Below, piece after piece: positions 15,871 through 25,092 of a stretch of 64,000 nucleotides of DNA (position 1 is its first letter; each line of letters begins with the position of its first letter). Under the pieces are notes generated by a model. The model searched no databases, was not told the DNA's origin, and saw only the letters and a program-made list of their open reading frames with translations. Source of the stretch: Chloroflexota bacterium (GTDB lineage Bacteria; Chloroflexota; Anaerolineae; J102). The position numbers and the translations under genes are program-made. The DNA lies in assembly GCA_029782215.1 (NCBI GenBank), contig JAKOVD010000127.1:1-64000 (forward strand), written 5' to 3'.

Positions 15871-17562
15871 CTCATCAAATTCATCGTCGAAGTTGTAGTC
15901 GAAGCCCTTGCCGGTACCGGTGGTTTCAGTGCGCGGCTTGGGAGGGCGGGCAGCCGGGCGAGACGCACGCTGTTCGGCGGCGCGACGGTCTTTCTTGCGC
16001 TTCTTCTTGCCGGCAGCACCGCCGCGGTCGCGCTCGGATTCGTCAACGTCGTCTCCCGACGCCAGAAGCCGGGCAAAGGCCTTGCGGTCCAGGGCCTGGC
16101 CGCTGTCCACCATGTCGTCGCCGAGCGAACTCATGGCCAGCGCCAGCTTGGCAGCCAGGTCGCGAACGTCCTCGGTGCTGGGCTGCAGCGGCTCCTGTGC
16201 TGCTGCGGCCGCCGGTTCGGCGATCGTGAGCAGGGCGTCGGCAACTTCGAGGCTGGGTGTCTCCTCGACCGGCAGCTCAACCTGGGCCAGCACGTCCTCG
16301 AACTCACCCGGAGCAGCCAGCTCCTCGATGCCCTCCAGGGCCTCCAGCGGTTCGATGGCCGGTGCGGCAATCTCAATTTCTGCAAGCATGTCCGTGTCGC
16401 CCTCGGCCAGGATGCGGCGGGCCGCCTCCAGCAGGTCATCGACGTGGACGCGCTCCTTGCGATCCAGGCGCATGCGATGGCGCTCGAACTCATCCAGGCC
16501 CTCGGCTGTCGCCTCGCTCTCGTTCTTGATGTCAATACGCCAGCCGGTCAGCTTGGCCACCAGGCGGGCATTCTGCCCCTCTTTGCCGATGGCCAGCGAA
16601 AGCTGGTTGTCAGGCACCACCACCACGGCGGTGCGGTCGTGCTCGGGGAAGAGGAGAACGTCGGTCACGCGGGCCGGACTCAACGCACTGGCCACGAAGC
16701 GCTCGGGGTCAGGATGCCATTCGATGACGTCGATCTTCTCGCCGCCCAGCTCGTTGACGATGTTCTGGATGCGGACGCCGCGCATACCCACGCACGAGCC
16801 CACGGGATCGACGCCAGGCTGGACGGCGACAACGGCCACCTTGGAGCGTGAGCCTGCCTCACGGGCAATGGCCTTGATCTCGACAACGCCTTGCTTGATC
16901 TCAGGGACCTCTTTCTCCAGCAGGCGGCGGAGCATGTTGCGATGCGTCCGGCTGAGATGGATCGCCGGACCGCGCGTGCCCTTGGCCACTTCGCTGACGT
17001 AGGCGAGCACACTGGCGTTGTTCCGGTAACGCTCGCCCGGGATCTGGTCCGGCCGGTTGAGAACGCCTTCCGCCCGCCCGCCGTCCAGGGCCACGATCAC
17101 AGCGCCCGTGCCATGATCGATGCTGCGCACGACACCCTGCACCAGCTCGCCTTCGCGATCCACGTAATCATCGTAGACGGCATCGCGCTCGGCCTCACGA
17201 ATGCGCTGCAGGATCACCTGCTTCGCCGTTTGGGCGGCGATGCGTCCGAAGTCGTCAGGCGTGCGCTCAATGAGAATCTCATCGCCGACATTTGCCTTCG
17301 TCCGGTCGATCTCGGCTGCCTGCTCAGGCGTAAACTGGGACTTCGGGTCGGTGATCTCGTCCTCCGGAACGACCTCCATGCGCGCATAGATGCGCATGTC
17401 TCCGGTTTCGGGGTCGAGCTTGGCCTCGACGTTGCCACCGCTGCCGAAATTACGGCGGTAGGCGCTGACCAAGGCCTGTTCGACCGCATCAATAACGACT
17501 TGCGGCTTCAGGTTGCGCTCGGCGCAAATCTGGTTGATCGCCATCAACAACTGCTTATTCAT
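15868..17562 (-). CDS. nusA: Transcription termination/antitermination factor NusA
   Basis: RNA polymerase-binding factor controlling pausing, termination and antitermination. I start it at ATG 17562 ([16 protein letters not shown]), the conserved NusA N-terminus; the frame stays open to 17664 but that stretch crosses a terminator-like hairpin and matches nothing. The N-terminal domain, S1 domain, and two KH domains ([21 protein letters not shown] and [22 protein letters not shown]) are present to about residue 345. The last 200 residues are an acidic low-complexity region followed by a basic KKKRKKDRR segment and a Phe/Asp-rich end. Unlike the usual order, rimP is not directly upstream. Confidence 0.96.
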   Translation of the reverse strand: MNKQLLMAINQICAERNLKPQVVIDAVEQALVSAYRRNFGSGGNVEAKLDPETGDMRIYARMEVVPEDEITDPKSQFTPEQAAEIDRTKANVGDEILIERTPDDFGRIAAQTAKQVILQRIREAERDAVYDDYVDREGELVQGVVRSIDHGTGAVIVALDGGRAEGVLNRPDQIPGERYRNNASVLAYVSEVAKGTRGPAIHLSRTHRNMLRRLLEKEVPEIKQGVVEIKAIAREAGSRSKVAVVAVQPGVDPVGSCVGMRGVRIQNIVNELGGEKIDVIEWHPDPERFVASALSPARVTDVLLFPEHDRTAVVVVPDNQLSLAIGKEGQNARLVAKLTGWRIDIKNESEATAEGLDEFERHRMRLDRKERVHVDDLLEAARRILAEGDTDMLAEIEIAAPAIEPLEALEGIEELAAPGEFEDVLAQVELPVEETPSLEVADALLTIAEPAAAAAQEPLQPSTEDVRDLAAKLALAMSSLGDDMVDSGQALDRKAFARLLASGDDVDESERDRGGAAGKKKRKKDRRAAEQRASRPAARPPKPRTETTGTGKGFDYNFDDEFDE

Positions 17563-17635
17563 GGCTGGGTGTTTCGCTGCGTGGGCACTTGTGCAAATGA
17601 GACAGGAGAAAGAAACGTAACAGGGCGCAACAATG

Positions 17636-17659
17636 AAAAAAGTGGGCGGCGCCCACTTT
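17636..17659 (-). terminator. Intrinsic-terminator-like hairpin in the nusA leader
   Basis: On the minus strand a perfect 9-bp stem (AAAGTGGGC, loop GCC, GCCCACTTT; 17659-17639) runs into six consecutive U residues ending at 17636. It lies 94 nt downstream of the smpB stop but also about 22 nt downstream of the predicted nusA transcription start and 74 nt before the nusA ATG. It can therefore act as the smpB terminator, as a leader attenuator of the nusA operon, or as both. Confidence 0.8.
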
Positions 17660-17687
17660 CTCATCCAGCATACCTTGATCTAGCCGA

Positions 17688-17716
17688 AGTATAGCGACGA
17701 CTTTGGGGAAAGTCAA
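17688..17716 (-). promoter_or_regulatory. Strong sigma-A-type promoter of the nusA operon
   Basis: Reading the minus strand, TTGACT (17716-17711) and TATACT (17693-17688) are separated by exactly 17 bp, each matching five of six consensus bases. Transcription would start near 17681, leaving a leader of about 119 nt that contains the terminator-like hairpin. Confidence 0.75.
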
Positions 17717-17752
17717 GTCTTGTGCGCAAATCGCGCTTGGCCTGGTGCGTGG

Positions 17753-18226
17753 TCAGCGGTATTCCTTCAACGTGCGCTCCAGGTCTCTGTCGGCGTCGCG
17801 GCGGGCAATCGCCTCACGCTTGTCGTAGAGCTTCTTGCCTCTGACCAAACCCAGCTCGACTTTGGCGCGGTTGTCCCGCAGGTAGAGCCGGAGCGGGGTA
17901 AGGGTCCAACCCCGCTCCGAGACCTTACCGAGGAGCCGGCTGATTTCAGAGCGATGCAGGAGCAGCTTGCGCTCGCGGCGGGGCTCGTGATTCTCACGGG
18001 AGCCGAAATCGTAGGGCGCAATGTGGACGTTCAGCAGCCAGACCTCGCCGTTGCGGATCAGTGCGAAACCATCCACCAGGTTGACCTTGCCAGCGCGCAC
18101 GGACTTGATCTCCGTGCCGGTCAGGACGATGCCAACCTCAAGCGTTTCCACGACTTCGTACTCGTGGAACGCCTTGCGGTTGGTGGCGACCACTTTCGCC
18201 CCCTTGACGGGCGGCTGGTTGCTCAT
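17753..18226 (-). CDS. smpB: SsrA-binding protein SmpB
   Basis: Binds tmRNA and brings it to stalled ribosomes for trans-translation. The OB-fold core is complete: ATNRKAFHEYEVVETLEVGIVLTGTEIKSVR, the NLVDGFALI strand, and HIAPYDFGSRENHEPRRERKLLLH. The C-terminal tail is basic (KKLYDKREAIARRDADRDLERTLKEY), as required for mRNA-channel binding. Length is 157 aa. The ATG overlaps the stop of an S41 protease gene (ATGA). Its RNA partner ssrA is also in this window at 35770-36186. Confidence 0.97.
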   Translation of the reverse strand: MSNQPPVKGAKVVATNRKAFHEYEVVETLEVGIVLTGTEIKSVRAGKVNLVDGFALIRNGEVWLLNVHIAPYDFGSRENHEPRRERKLLLHRSEISRLLGKVSERGWTLTPLRLYLRDNRAKVELGLVRGKKLYDKREAIARRDADRDLERTLKEYR

Positions 18227-19740
18227 TGCCTCTGCATCTGCTTCTTCAGGTAGTCAAGAGCCGCCTGAAGCTGGTTGTCCGGCTTAGCCTTCTGATCAAA
18301 GGGAACTACGACATCCGGGGTCAGTCCCTCGCCCTGGATCTGTCGCCCTTTGGGCGTGAACCAGCGGGCAGTGGTCACGCGCAGCATGGCGCCGTCTGCC
18401 AGATCGAACAGGCTCTGCACCGAACCCTTGCCAAAGGTCTTCTCGCCGATGAGCGGGCCACGGTTATAGTCCTGGATGGCGCCGGCCACGATCTCCGAGG
18501 CGCTGGCGCTGCCCCCATCTACCAGAACCACCAGGGGCAGATCGGGCATGATGGCCTTGCCCGTCGCCTGGTGGTCTTCGTTGCGCTGGCCCGACTCGCT
18601 GACGATGACGCCGTCCTTGATGAACATACTGGCGATGTCGATTGCGACGTCCAGGCGGCCACCGGGGTTGCCCCGCAGATCGAGGACGACGGCCTTCGTC
18701 TTGTCATCGATCGCCTTCTGCAAGGTCTGCCGCAGCTCATCCTCGCCGCGGCTGGAGAAGTCGAAAAGGGACACGTGCAGCACGTTGCCGTCGAGGTTTT
18801 CCGACTGCAGCACGGGGATGTTGATGCGGTCGCGGACCACCTCGATGTCGAGGGCATTGTCTTCGCCCTCACGCTTGATCGTGAGGACGACCTTGCTGTC
18901 CTTGGGCCCGCGGATGAGGTGGATCGCCTCGTCGAGTGAAAGCTTGGTGACATCCTTGCCGTCAACCGCCACAATGACGTCCCCTTCCTTCACCCCGGCC
19001 TTGGCGGCAGGTGAGTCCGCGAAAGGTCGCACGACGGTGACGCCGCCGTCCGGCGCCTCGTTCACGCTGGCGCCGATGCCCTCGAAGCCGCTGTCGAGCT
19101 CGATGCGGAAGCTCTCAGCGCGGTCGGGCGACAGCAGCTCGGTGTACTTGTCGCCGGTCGCTTCGGCCACACCCGCAAAAGCGGCGTAGGGGAGCTGATC
19201 AGGTGGAAGGGCATCGGAGCCACAGCGGCTGTAGATCTCCTCGACGGCCTGCCAGAAACTTGCGAAATCGTCCGGGGCAGCAGAGGGTGAGTCCGGGGGC
19301 GTGACCTTGACCGGCGCCGACTGCGGCGAAGCCACCTCGCAGCCCTCGGTTGCCTTCTGCACGCCGGCAATGGCCGCCGCGGTCACGGCCGCGCCCTCAG
19401 GCGCCTTACCGTCATAGTTGTCCTTGAGCAGGCGAAGGGCATCCCAGAAGTTGCTGAAATCCTTCTCGTTGACCGTGACTTCTGCGGCCGCTTCCGCGCC
19501 CTGAGATTCGGGCGTCGCCTTTGGGTGCGCCGGCGTCGCATGGGGGCGAGGCGTCGCCGTGGGCGCGTGGACCCTGGCCTCAGGCGAATCGACGCCGGAG
19601 GCCGCGATGGGTGGGCGCCCGTGGACCAGGTTGCCCGTCAGGAAGCCAAGCCCGAACCCCGCCATGCAAAGGCAGGAGCCCACGAGCAGGACGGCAAGAA
19701 AGGCGGCAAAGAACTGGAGCGTTCTGTTGTTGGAATTCAT
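18223..19740 (-). CDS. Carboxyl-terminal processing protease (S41), smpB-coupled
   Basis: Membrane-anchored tail-specific protease acting outside the cytoplasmic membrane. An N-terminal anchor (residues 8-35) is followed by a Pro/Thr/Ala linker. The linker contains two similar helical segments (DFSNFWDALRLLKDNYDG and DFASFWQAVEEIYSRCG), apparently an internal duplication of the S41 N-terminal part. A PDZ domain and the S41 core follow: LRGNPGG, GGSASASEIVAGA with the catalytic Ser and GEKTFGKGS with the catalytic Lys. Length is 505 aa. Its stop overlaps the smpB start, so the two are translationally coupled. A second S41 gene lies 21 bp upstream. Confidence 0.92.
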   Translation of the reverse strand: MNSNNRTLQFFAAFLAVLLVGSCLCMAGFGLGFLTGNLVHGRPPIAASGVDSPEARVHAPTATPRPHATPAHPKATPESQGAEAAAEVTVNEKDFSNFWDALRLLKDNYDGKAPEGAAVTAAAIAGVQKATEGCEVASPQSAPVKVTPPDSPSAAPDDFASFWQAVEEIYSRCGSDALPPDQLPYAAFAGVAEATGDKYTELLSPDRAESFRIELDSGFEGIGASVNEAPDGGVTVVRPFADSPAAKAGVKEGDVIVAVDGKDVTKLSLDEAIHLIRGPKDSKVVLTIKREGEDNALDIEVVRDRINIPVLQSENLDGNVLHVSLFDFSSRGEDELRQTLQKAIDDKTKAVVLDLRGNPGGRLDVAIDIASMFIKDGVIVSESGQRNEDHQATGKAIMPDLPLVVLVDGGSASASEIVAGAIQDYNRGPLIGEKTFGKGSVQSLFDLADGAMLRVTTARWFTPKGRQIQGEGLTPDVVVPFDQKAKPDNQLQAALDYLKKQMQRQ

Positions 19741-19761
19741 AGGACGTTGGGTTGAACCTCG

Positions 19762-20985
19762 TCAGGAGGGAGATGATTGCAGCAGGGAGTCGATGCCCGC
19801 CTGCAGGGTAGGGTCGTCGCCTTGGGGGGGCGGCTCCTGCTTGGACACGTCCACGTCGGGGCTAAGACCCTGGTGGTCGATCAGGCGATCGTTGGGCGTG
19901 TACCAGCGGGCAAAGGTGACGTGAAGGGCGCTGTTGTCGGCCAGGCGATGGACGTGCTGGACCGAACCTTTGCCGTAGGTCTTGGCGCCGACCAGGCGGG
20001 CGCGCCCGCGGTCCTGGAGCGCCCCGGCCACGATTTCGGCAGCGCTGGCAGTACCGTTGTCGACAAGCACCACCAAGGGGGCCTGTAGGGCGTCGCCGCC
20101 AGCGCGTGCATTATACGTCCTTTGGCTGCCATTGGCCTGACGCTCGATCACGACCGGACCTCCGTCCAGGAAATGACTGGCAACGTCCACGCCCGCATCG
20201 AGAAGCCCACCTGGGTTGCCGCGCAGGTCGAGGACAAGGCCGCCGGTGGCTCCCGCTTTAGCCAGCTCTGCCAGGCCTTGCGTGAGTTCCTTGTCGGTCA
20301 GGGCGCTGAATCGTTCGATGCGCACATAGCCCAGGGGCACGGCTCCGGCTTGGCCGGCGGCTGCAGTGTCCAGCACACGCCACGTGACGCTCGGAAGCTC
20401 GATCTGGTCGCGCTTGATCGCAAAGTCTAGCTGCTGTTGGCCGCGCAGGACTGTTATCTTCACCACACTGCCGACAGGTCCTCGCAGCAGGGCTGTGACC
20501 TGGTCAGCGTCGGCCGGTGTGGGGATGGGCTTGCCGTCGACGGCAAGCAACACATCATCCTTGGCCACCCCGGCGCTGGCGGCGGGACGCTCCACCATTG
20601 GATCCAGGACGATGCGACCTTCCTTGTCGAGCGTCAGGTAGGCGCCGATGCCGCCGAACTTGCCAGCCAGTTGTTCCTCGTCTCGCTTGGCAGGCTCAGG
20701 CTCCACGAAAAAAGAATAGGGATCGCCGAGCTTTTCGACACTGCCCTTGATAGCGCCATACGTTCGTTCGGTGGGGGAGGGAAGCTGGCCGATGTAGTCA
20801 CCCTCGATGATCTTCCAGGCCTGGTCGTAAAGCTTGCCCGGCGCCTCGGCGTCAGACGCCGGCGCCAGATACCGGCTGGCGAGCCAAAACGCCAACGCGC
20901 CCAGCAGGAACACTACCAGCGCCGACAGCACGCCCAACAGATAGTATCTGGCGGCATGATTGGCGGGGGAAGAGGAGTTTGACAT
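19762..20985 (-). CDS. Second carboxyl-terminal processing protease (S41)
   Basis: Paralogue of the preceding protease in the same orientation. I use the ATG at 20985 (reading SNSSSPANHAARYY) because a hydrophobic anchor begins shortly after; the frame runs open to 21048 but adds a Pro/Gly-rich stretch of doubtful value. Order: one TM segment (about 16-40), S41 N-terminal segment, PDZ, then LRGNPGG, NGTASAAEIVAGA (Ser) and GAKTYGKGS (Lys). The product is 407 aa, without the duplicated linker of its neighbour. C-terminal-processing proteases trim or degrade exported proteins from their C-terminal ends. Confidence 0.9.
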   Translation of the reverse strand: MSNSSSPANHAARYYLLGVLSALVVFLLGALAFWLASRYLAPASDAEAPGKLYDQAWKIIEGDYIGQLPSPTERTYGAIKGSVEKLGDPYSFFVEPEPAKRDEEQLAGKFGGIGAYLTLDKEGRIVLDPMVERPAASAGVAKDDVLLAVDGKPIPTPADADQVTALLRGPVGSVVKITVLRGQQQLDFAIKRDQIELPSVTWRVLDTAAAGQAGAVPLGYVRIERFSALTDKELTQGLAELAKAGATGGLVLDLRGNPGGLLDAGVDVASHFLDGGPVVIERQANGSQRTYNARAGGDALQAPLVVLVDNGTASAAEIVAGALQDRGRARLVGAKTYGKGSVQHVHRLADNSALHVTFARWYTPNDRLIDHQGLSPDVDVSKQEPPPQGDDPTLQAGIDSLLQSSPS

Positions 20986-21306
20986 AATGGGAAACCTGCT
21001 CACGATGAGCGCTGCACCGCCGCCAGGGGGTGGACGGAAACGTACCATGTTGCAGCGGACTCGCGCCCATGCTCCGGCGCCCGGCAGCGGCCGGATGCAG
21101 TTTGCAGCCTGGTCCCGCTCACAGCAGCAACCATCACGCTGAACAACACCCAGAAAGCGGTAAGATCGCGGTTGGGTCCCGCATGACCTCTGAATGGCCG
21201 GTACGTGTGATTATGTCATCTTCAGGCCAAGACGTTACATAACTATCATAGTGTGTAGTTATCTGCGGGTCACTGTTTGACATAACGAGCACCTCCCCGA
21301 CCGTCT
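20986..21306. other. 321-bp intergenic region upstream of the S41 protease pair
   Basis: No ORF with a protein signature was found. A weak minus-strand promoter candidate (GTGACC at 21273-21268, 17 bp, TATGAT at 21250-21245) overlaps an imperfect dyad, ATAACTA...TAGTTAT (about 21240-21263). It would drive the protease/smpB genes with a leader of about 250 nt. Confidence 0.35.
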
Positions 21307-22821
21307 TCACAGACGCAGCACGCGGGCGCTACGCGGCGCCAGCGTCACGTCCAAGAGATGATCGCCTTCGGGACCGCCGTGATGCCAGCGCGGCTCCGGC
21401 AGATTTGCCGGCTGTTCCCAGAGTTCCTGGGGAACGGCCTTAGTCGACCCCGGGTTGGGGATGTGCAGCGGCCGTGACACCTGCTCCCGGCCGGCATTGA
21501 AGACGACCAGGAGGGTCTCGTCCTGTCCCCGGCGCAGGTAAGCAAGCACCTGGTCATGACCGTACACAGGCTCGAAGGTCCCCTGCCTGAGGGCCGGATG
21601 CGCATGCCGCAGCGCCACCGCCCGCTTAGTCCAAAGCCACGTTTCCCAGTGCCACTTCTCCTTCTCCCAGGGAAAGGCGCGGCGGCAGTCAGGATCGGCG
21701 CCGCCTGCCATGCCGATCTCATCGCCGTAGTAGATGCAGGGTGCGCCTGGCAGCGTCATCTGCATGAGCGTCGCCAGGTGCAGGGCGGACGCATCGCCGC
21801 CTGCCATGGTGACGAAGCGCGGAGTATCGTGGCTGTCCAGCAGATTGAGCTGCGAGTAGACCACATTGGGGTGGTACCACGTGTGCATGTCGGCAAGGGC
21901 CGCCAACGTCTCACGGGTGCGGTAGCGCTTCAGCTCATAGCCCCCCGGCCGGTAGTGCGTCTCCAAAGACCTGCCGCCGAAGAAGCCAAGCGCCGCCAGA
22001 GCCTGGGGATAGTTCATCAGGGCATCGAAGCGGTCGCCCTCCAGCCACTCCGGCGCCCGGTGCCAGATCTCGCCGACAAGATAGGCGTCCTGGTTGGCCG
22101 CGCGCACGCACTGCCGGAAGCTGCGCCAGAAGTCGGCATCGGTGATCTCCTCGGGCACGTCCAGGCGCCACCCGTCGGCGCCAAACCGTATCCAATATTC
22201 GGCGACTTCCAGGAGATAGGCGCGGGTTTCCGGGTTGGCGACGTTGAGCTTGGGCAAAGCAGGCAGTCCCCACCAGGCGTCGTAGTTGGGCTTGTGCCCG
22301 TGATCGGAATAGGCATGGAGGGGGAATCCCCTCACTGTGAACCAGTCCAGGTAGGGCGACTTCGCCCCCGTCTCCAGGATATGGTGGAAAGGCCAGAAGC
22401 CCCGCCCGCAGTGATTGAAGACGCCGTCCAGGACGACGCGCATCTGGCGTGCATGCGCTGCATCCAGCAGGCGCCGGAGGGCATCATTGCCTCCCAGCAA
22501 GGGGTCGACGGCGAAGTAGTCGTAGGCGTGGTAGCGATGATTGCTGGCCGACGAGAAGATGGGATTCAGGTAGATGGCAGTCACCCCCAGCTCTTCCAGG
22601 TGGTCCAGCCGCTCTACGATGCCCACCAGGTCTCCCCCCTTGAAGCCTTCTGAGGTTGGCGCACTGTCCCAGGCCTCGAGTCGGCGGTGGGGTTTGGCGA
22701 TTCTTTCGCTTTGGGCGAAGCGGTCGGGGAAGATCTGGTAGAACACGGCATCCCGCACCCAGGCGGGCGTTGCGGGGCCCTCATCGAAGCTGCTTGCCGG
22801 TACTGCGTCGGATGAAAACAT
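21307..22821 (-). CDS. GH13 alpha-amylase family glycosidase (cyclomaltodextrinase/neopullulanase-like)
   Basis: Intracellular alpha-glucan hydrolase, with no signal peptide. The four GH13 regions are present: DGVFNH (132-137), DGWRLDVPEE (216-225, nucleophile Asp221), GEIW (250-253, acid/base Glu251) and LLDSHDT with the third Asp. YQIFPDRF near residue 28 and NHRYHAYDYFAVDP near 94-107 are typical of cyclomaltodextrinase/neopullulanase/maltogenic amylases, but the usual N-terminal CBM34 domain is absent, giving 504 aa. A short beta-sandwich domain ends the protein. It starts close behind hflX on the same strand. Likely role: intracellular breakdown of maltodextrins; the ROK kinase could take up the glucose. 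Confidence 0.9.
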   Translation of the reverse strand: MFSSDAVPASSFDEGPATPAWVRDAVFYQIFPDRFAQSERIAKPHRRLEAWDSAPTSEGFKGGDLVGIVERLDHLEELGVTAIYLNPIFSSASNHRYHAYDYFAVDPLLGGNDALRRLLDAAHARQMRVVLDGVFNHCGRGFWPFHHILETGAKSPYLDWFTVRGFPLHAYSDHGHKPNYDAWWGLPALPKLNVANPETRAYLLEVAEYWIRFGADGWRLDVPEEITDADFWRSFRQCVRAANQDAYLVGEIWHRAPEWLEGDRFDALMNYPQALAALGFFGGRSLETHYRPGGYELKRYRTRETLAALADMHTWYHPNVVYSQLNLLDSHDTPRFVTMAGGDASALHLATLMQMTLPGAPCIYYGDEIGMAGGADPDCRRAFPWEKEKWHWETWLWTKRAVALRHAHPALRQGTFEPVYGHDQVLAYLRRGQDETLLVVFNAGREQVSRPLHIPNPGSTKAVPQELWEQPANLPEPRWHHGGPEGDHLLDVTLAPRSARVLRL

Positions 22822-22822
22822 A

Positions 22823-24199
22823 TTATGTCAATTTCTTCTTGCTGGTGGAGTACGGCTGCAGCCGTCCCAAAAGAGAAGGCGGCACCCTGCCGCTGATAAG
22901 CGTTCCTTGCGGCATGTGGGCCTGGCGCGCCACCAGGCCATGCCGGTGAAACAGGTCGACCACTTCCCCACTGTCGTAGGGGATCAGGACCTCGATGGGG
23001 ACCATGATCTCGGTAAGCTCCTGTTCGACGCGATCCAGGAGGAACTCGAGCCCCACGTGTGTCAGCGCTGAAATGGGCACGCCTGGAGGCAGGTCGGGCT
23101 CGGCGTCCGGGTCCAACTGCCCGTTGGGGAGCATGTCGATCTTGTTCAGGGCAGTGACCATGGGGATGTCGCCGGCGCCCAGCTCAGCCAGCACTTCCTT
23201 GACGGCGACGGCCTGCTCGACCACATTGGGATGGGAAGCATCCACGACGTGCAGCAGAAGGTCGGCGTCGAGGATTTCCTCGAGCGTTGCCCGGAAGGCG
23301 GCCACAAGCTGCGTGGGCAGCTTCTGGATAAACCCGACCGTGTCGGTGATCATGGCTTCGCGCCCTGAGGGCAGCGGCAGCTTCCGGGTGGTGGGATCCA
23401 GTGTCGCGAAAAGCTGGTCTGCCGCCAGGACATCGGCGTGCGTGAGCGCATTGATGAGGGTTGACTTGCCGGCGTTGGTGTAGCCGACGAGTGCGATCAG
23501 GGGAACGGGCGCCTGGCGGCGGCGTGAGCGATACTGCTCACGATGGGTGTGCACTTCGTCAAGCTGGCGGTGCAGGAACGCGATCCGGCGGCCGATCTCG
23601 CGTCGGTCGATTTCGAGCTGGGTTTCGCCGGGGCCGCGCAGCCCCACGCCGCCGGTGGCACCGCCGGCCCGCCCCCCCGCCTGCCGGGCCAGGTGCGTCC
23701 AGGCCCTGGTAAGACGCGGCAGCCGGTATTCATACTGGGCCAGCTCCACTTGCAGCGCCCCTTCGCTGGTGTGGGCATGTTGGGCGAAGATATCGAGGAT
23801 CAGGGCGGTGCGATCGAGCACCTTGATGGTGTCGTCCTTGATGGCCTTCTCGATCTCGCGCTGCTGGCGGGGACTGAGTTCGTCATCGAAGATGACGACC
23901 TGGATGTCCTGCTCGCGCACGCGTATGACCAGCTCTTCCAGCTTGCCGCTGCCAATGTACGTGGCCGGGTTGGGTTCGGCGATCGCCTGCGTCAGGGTAT
24001 CGATCACGGTGACGCCGGCCGTGTCGGCCAGTCGGGCCAGCTCGGCTAGCGAGTCCTCCATGGCAAACAAACCGGGGTGGCCTTTGATTTCGGTGCCGAC
24101 GAGGATGCCCCGTTCAATCACGGGTTGAAGGGTGATGAGCTTGGTGATAGAGACCTCCAGCGCTAATTCGGCGCCGCCAATGCGGCCCCAGCCAACCAC
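22823..24199 (-). CDS. hflX: Ribosome-associated GTPase HflX
   Basis: GTPase that splits stalled or stressed 70S ribosomes. The N-terminal HflX domain contains TYIGSGKLEEL and VIFDDELSPRQQREIEKAI; the Gly-rich linker GGVGLRGPGETQLEIDRR follows. G motifs are GYTNAGKSTLINAL, DTVGF and NKID. Length up to 458 aa. The start is uncertain: the GTG at 24199 overlaps the upstream peptidase gene by 37 bp, and a GGAGG lies at about 24151 before SITKLITL, though without a standard start codon behind it. It is a ribosome-rescue factor close to smpB, although separated by the S41 and GH13 genes. Confidence 0.94.
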   Translation of the reverse strand: MVGWGRIGGAELALEVSITKLITLQPVIERGILVGTEIKGHPGLFAMEDSLAELARLADTAGVTVIDTLTQAIAEPNPATYIGSGKLEELVIRVREQDIQVVIFDDELSPRQQREIEKAIKDDTIKVLDRTALILDIFAQHAHTSEGALQVELAQYEYRLPRLTRAWTHLARQAGGRAGGATGGVGLRGPGETQLEIDRREIGRRIAFLHRQLDEVHTHREQYRSRRRQAPVPLIALVGYTNAGKSTLINALTHADVLAADQLFATLDPTTRKLPLPSGREAMITDTVGFIQKLPTQLVAAFRATLEEILDADLLLHVVDASHPNVVEQAVAVKEVLAELGAGDIPMVTALNKIDMLPNGQLDPDAEPDLPPGVPISALTHVGLEFLLDRVEQELTEIMVPIEVLIPYDSGEVVDLFHRHGLVARQAHMPQGTLISGRVPPSLLGRLQPYSTSKKKLT

Positions 24200-25092
24200 G
24201 CCTGGACGACCTTGCCAACCCTGTCAAGGCTCGCCGGATCAAGCTTGTCACACGTGTCGGCCGTTGTGTGCCAGTACGGATAGTCGAAGTCGATGATATC
24301 GACGGCAGGCACCCCGGCCGCGATAAAGGGAATATGGTCGTCGGTCAGCGCCTGGCCCTGCACGGGCACAAAGACGTTGCCAAAGCCCATCCGGCCGGCA
24401 AGCGCCCAGATCTGCGCCCGTAGCTGCGGGTTGGAGTTGCCTTCGTAGGGAAAACGTTGGTTGCTGTCGCCGACCATGTCAAGCAGGACCATTTGCGCTG
24501 GCAAGGACTTCAGGCTTTGCACGTAGAGCCGCGCACCCTGGCCCCAGTCCCAGCCGGGCAGGCGGCCCCGGTCCTCGCCGTCAAAGAAGGCCAGCCATAC
24601 CTCGTTGGTCAGACGCCCCCTGTCGAGCACCCGCGCCAGCTCGAGCAGAACGGCAACGCCCGAGGCGCCGTCGTTCCCGCCGACGATGGGCTGGGTCTGC
24701 GCCTCTGGATTGGGATCCTGGTCGGCCACGGGTCGCGTGTCATAGTGAGCGGCCACTAGAACCGCCGGCCCCTTGCCGGCCTTGGCCACGATGTTGCGCA
24801 GAGGCACGCCGTTCCATGTGATCTCCTGGGTCTCAACCTGCCAGCCCGCTGCCTTCAGTTGGGCAATGATCCAGTCGCCCGTCTGCCTGTTCGCCTCCGT
24901 GCCGGATGGGCGGGGACCAAACTCACACTGGCGCTGCGCCAGCGCCAGTGCCTGCGCACCAGAGAAGGAGGGCGACGGGGTCGGCGTGGGCAGAAGCAGC
25001 GGCAGGGCGCCGTAGCCAAGCCACACCAGGTAGGCCAGGGCAAAAACGAAGATGGCCATCACGGCCACCTGGAGCACGGCGGGCCGCCGCAT
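24163..25092 (-). CDS. Membrane-anchored M28 family metallopeptidase
   Basis: Zn-dependent aminopeptidase-like or glutaminyl-cyclase-like enzyme outside the membrane. An N-terminal TM anchor (about 8-33) and a Pro/Thr/Ser linker precede the M28 fold. Metal ligands can be read as AAHYDTRP (His, Asp), GGNDGASGVAVLLELAR (Asp), FFDGEDRG (Glu/Asp), LLDMVGD (Asp) and YWHTTADTCDKLD (His). The DDHIPFIAAGVPAVDIIDF and WHTTADT pattern resembles glutaminyl-peptide cyclotransferases, so peptidase versus cyclase is unresolved. Length is 309 aa. Its ATG overlaps the stop of der. Confidence 0.85.
   Translation of the reverse strand: MRRPAVLQVAVMAIFVFALAYLVWLGYGALPLLLPTPTPSPSFSGAQALALAQRQCEFGPRPSGTEANRQTGDWIIAQLKAAGWQVETQEITWNGVPLRNIVAKAGKGPAVLVAAHYDTRPVADQDPNPEAQTQPIVGGNDGASGVAVLLELARVLDRGRLTNEVWLAFFDGEDRGRLPGWDWGQGARLYVQSLKSLPAQMVLLDMVGDSNQRFPYEGNSNPQLRAQIWALAGRMGFGNVFVPVQGQALTDDHIPFIAAGVPAVDIIDFDYPYWHTTADTCDKLDPASLDRVGKVVQAWLAGAALAAPN

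Noticed and set aside
17563..17664. N-terminal extension of nusA by 34 codons
   Set aside because: The extension overlaps the promoter-proximal leader hairpin and does not resemble NusA; the conserved N-terminus starts at 17562.
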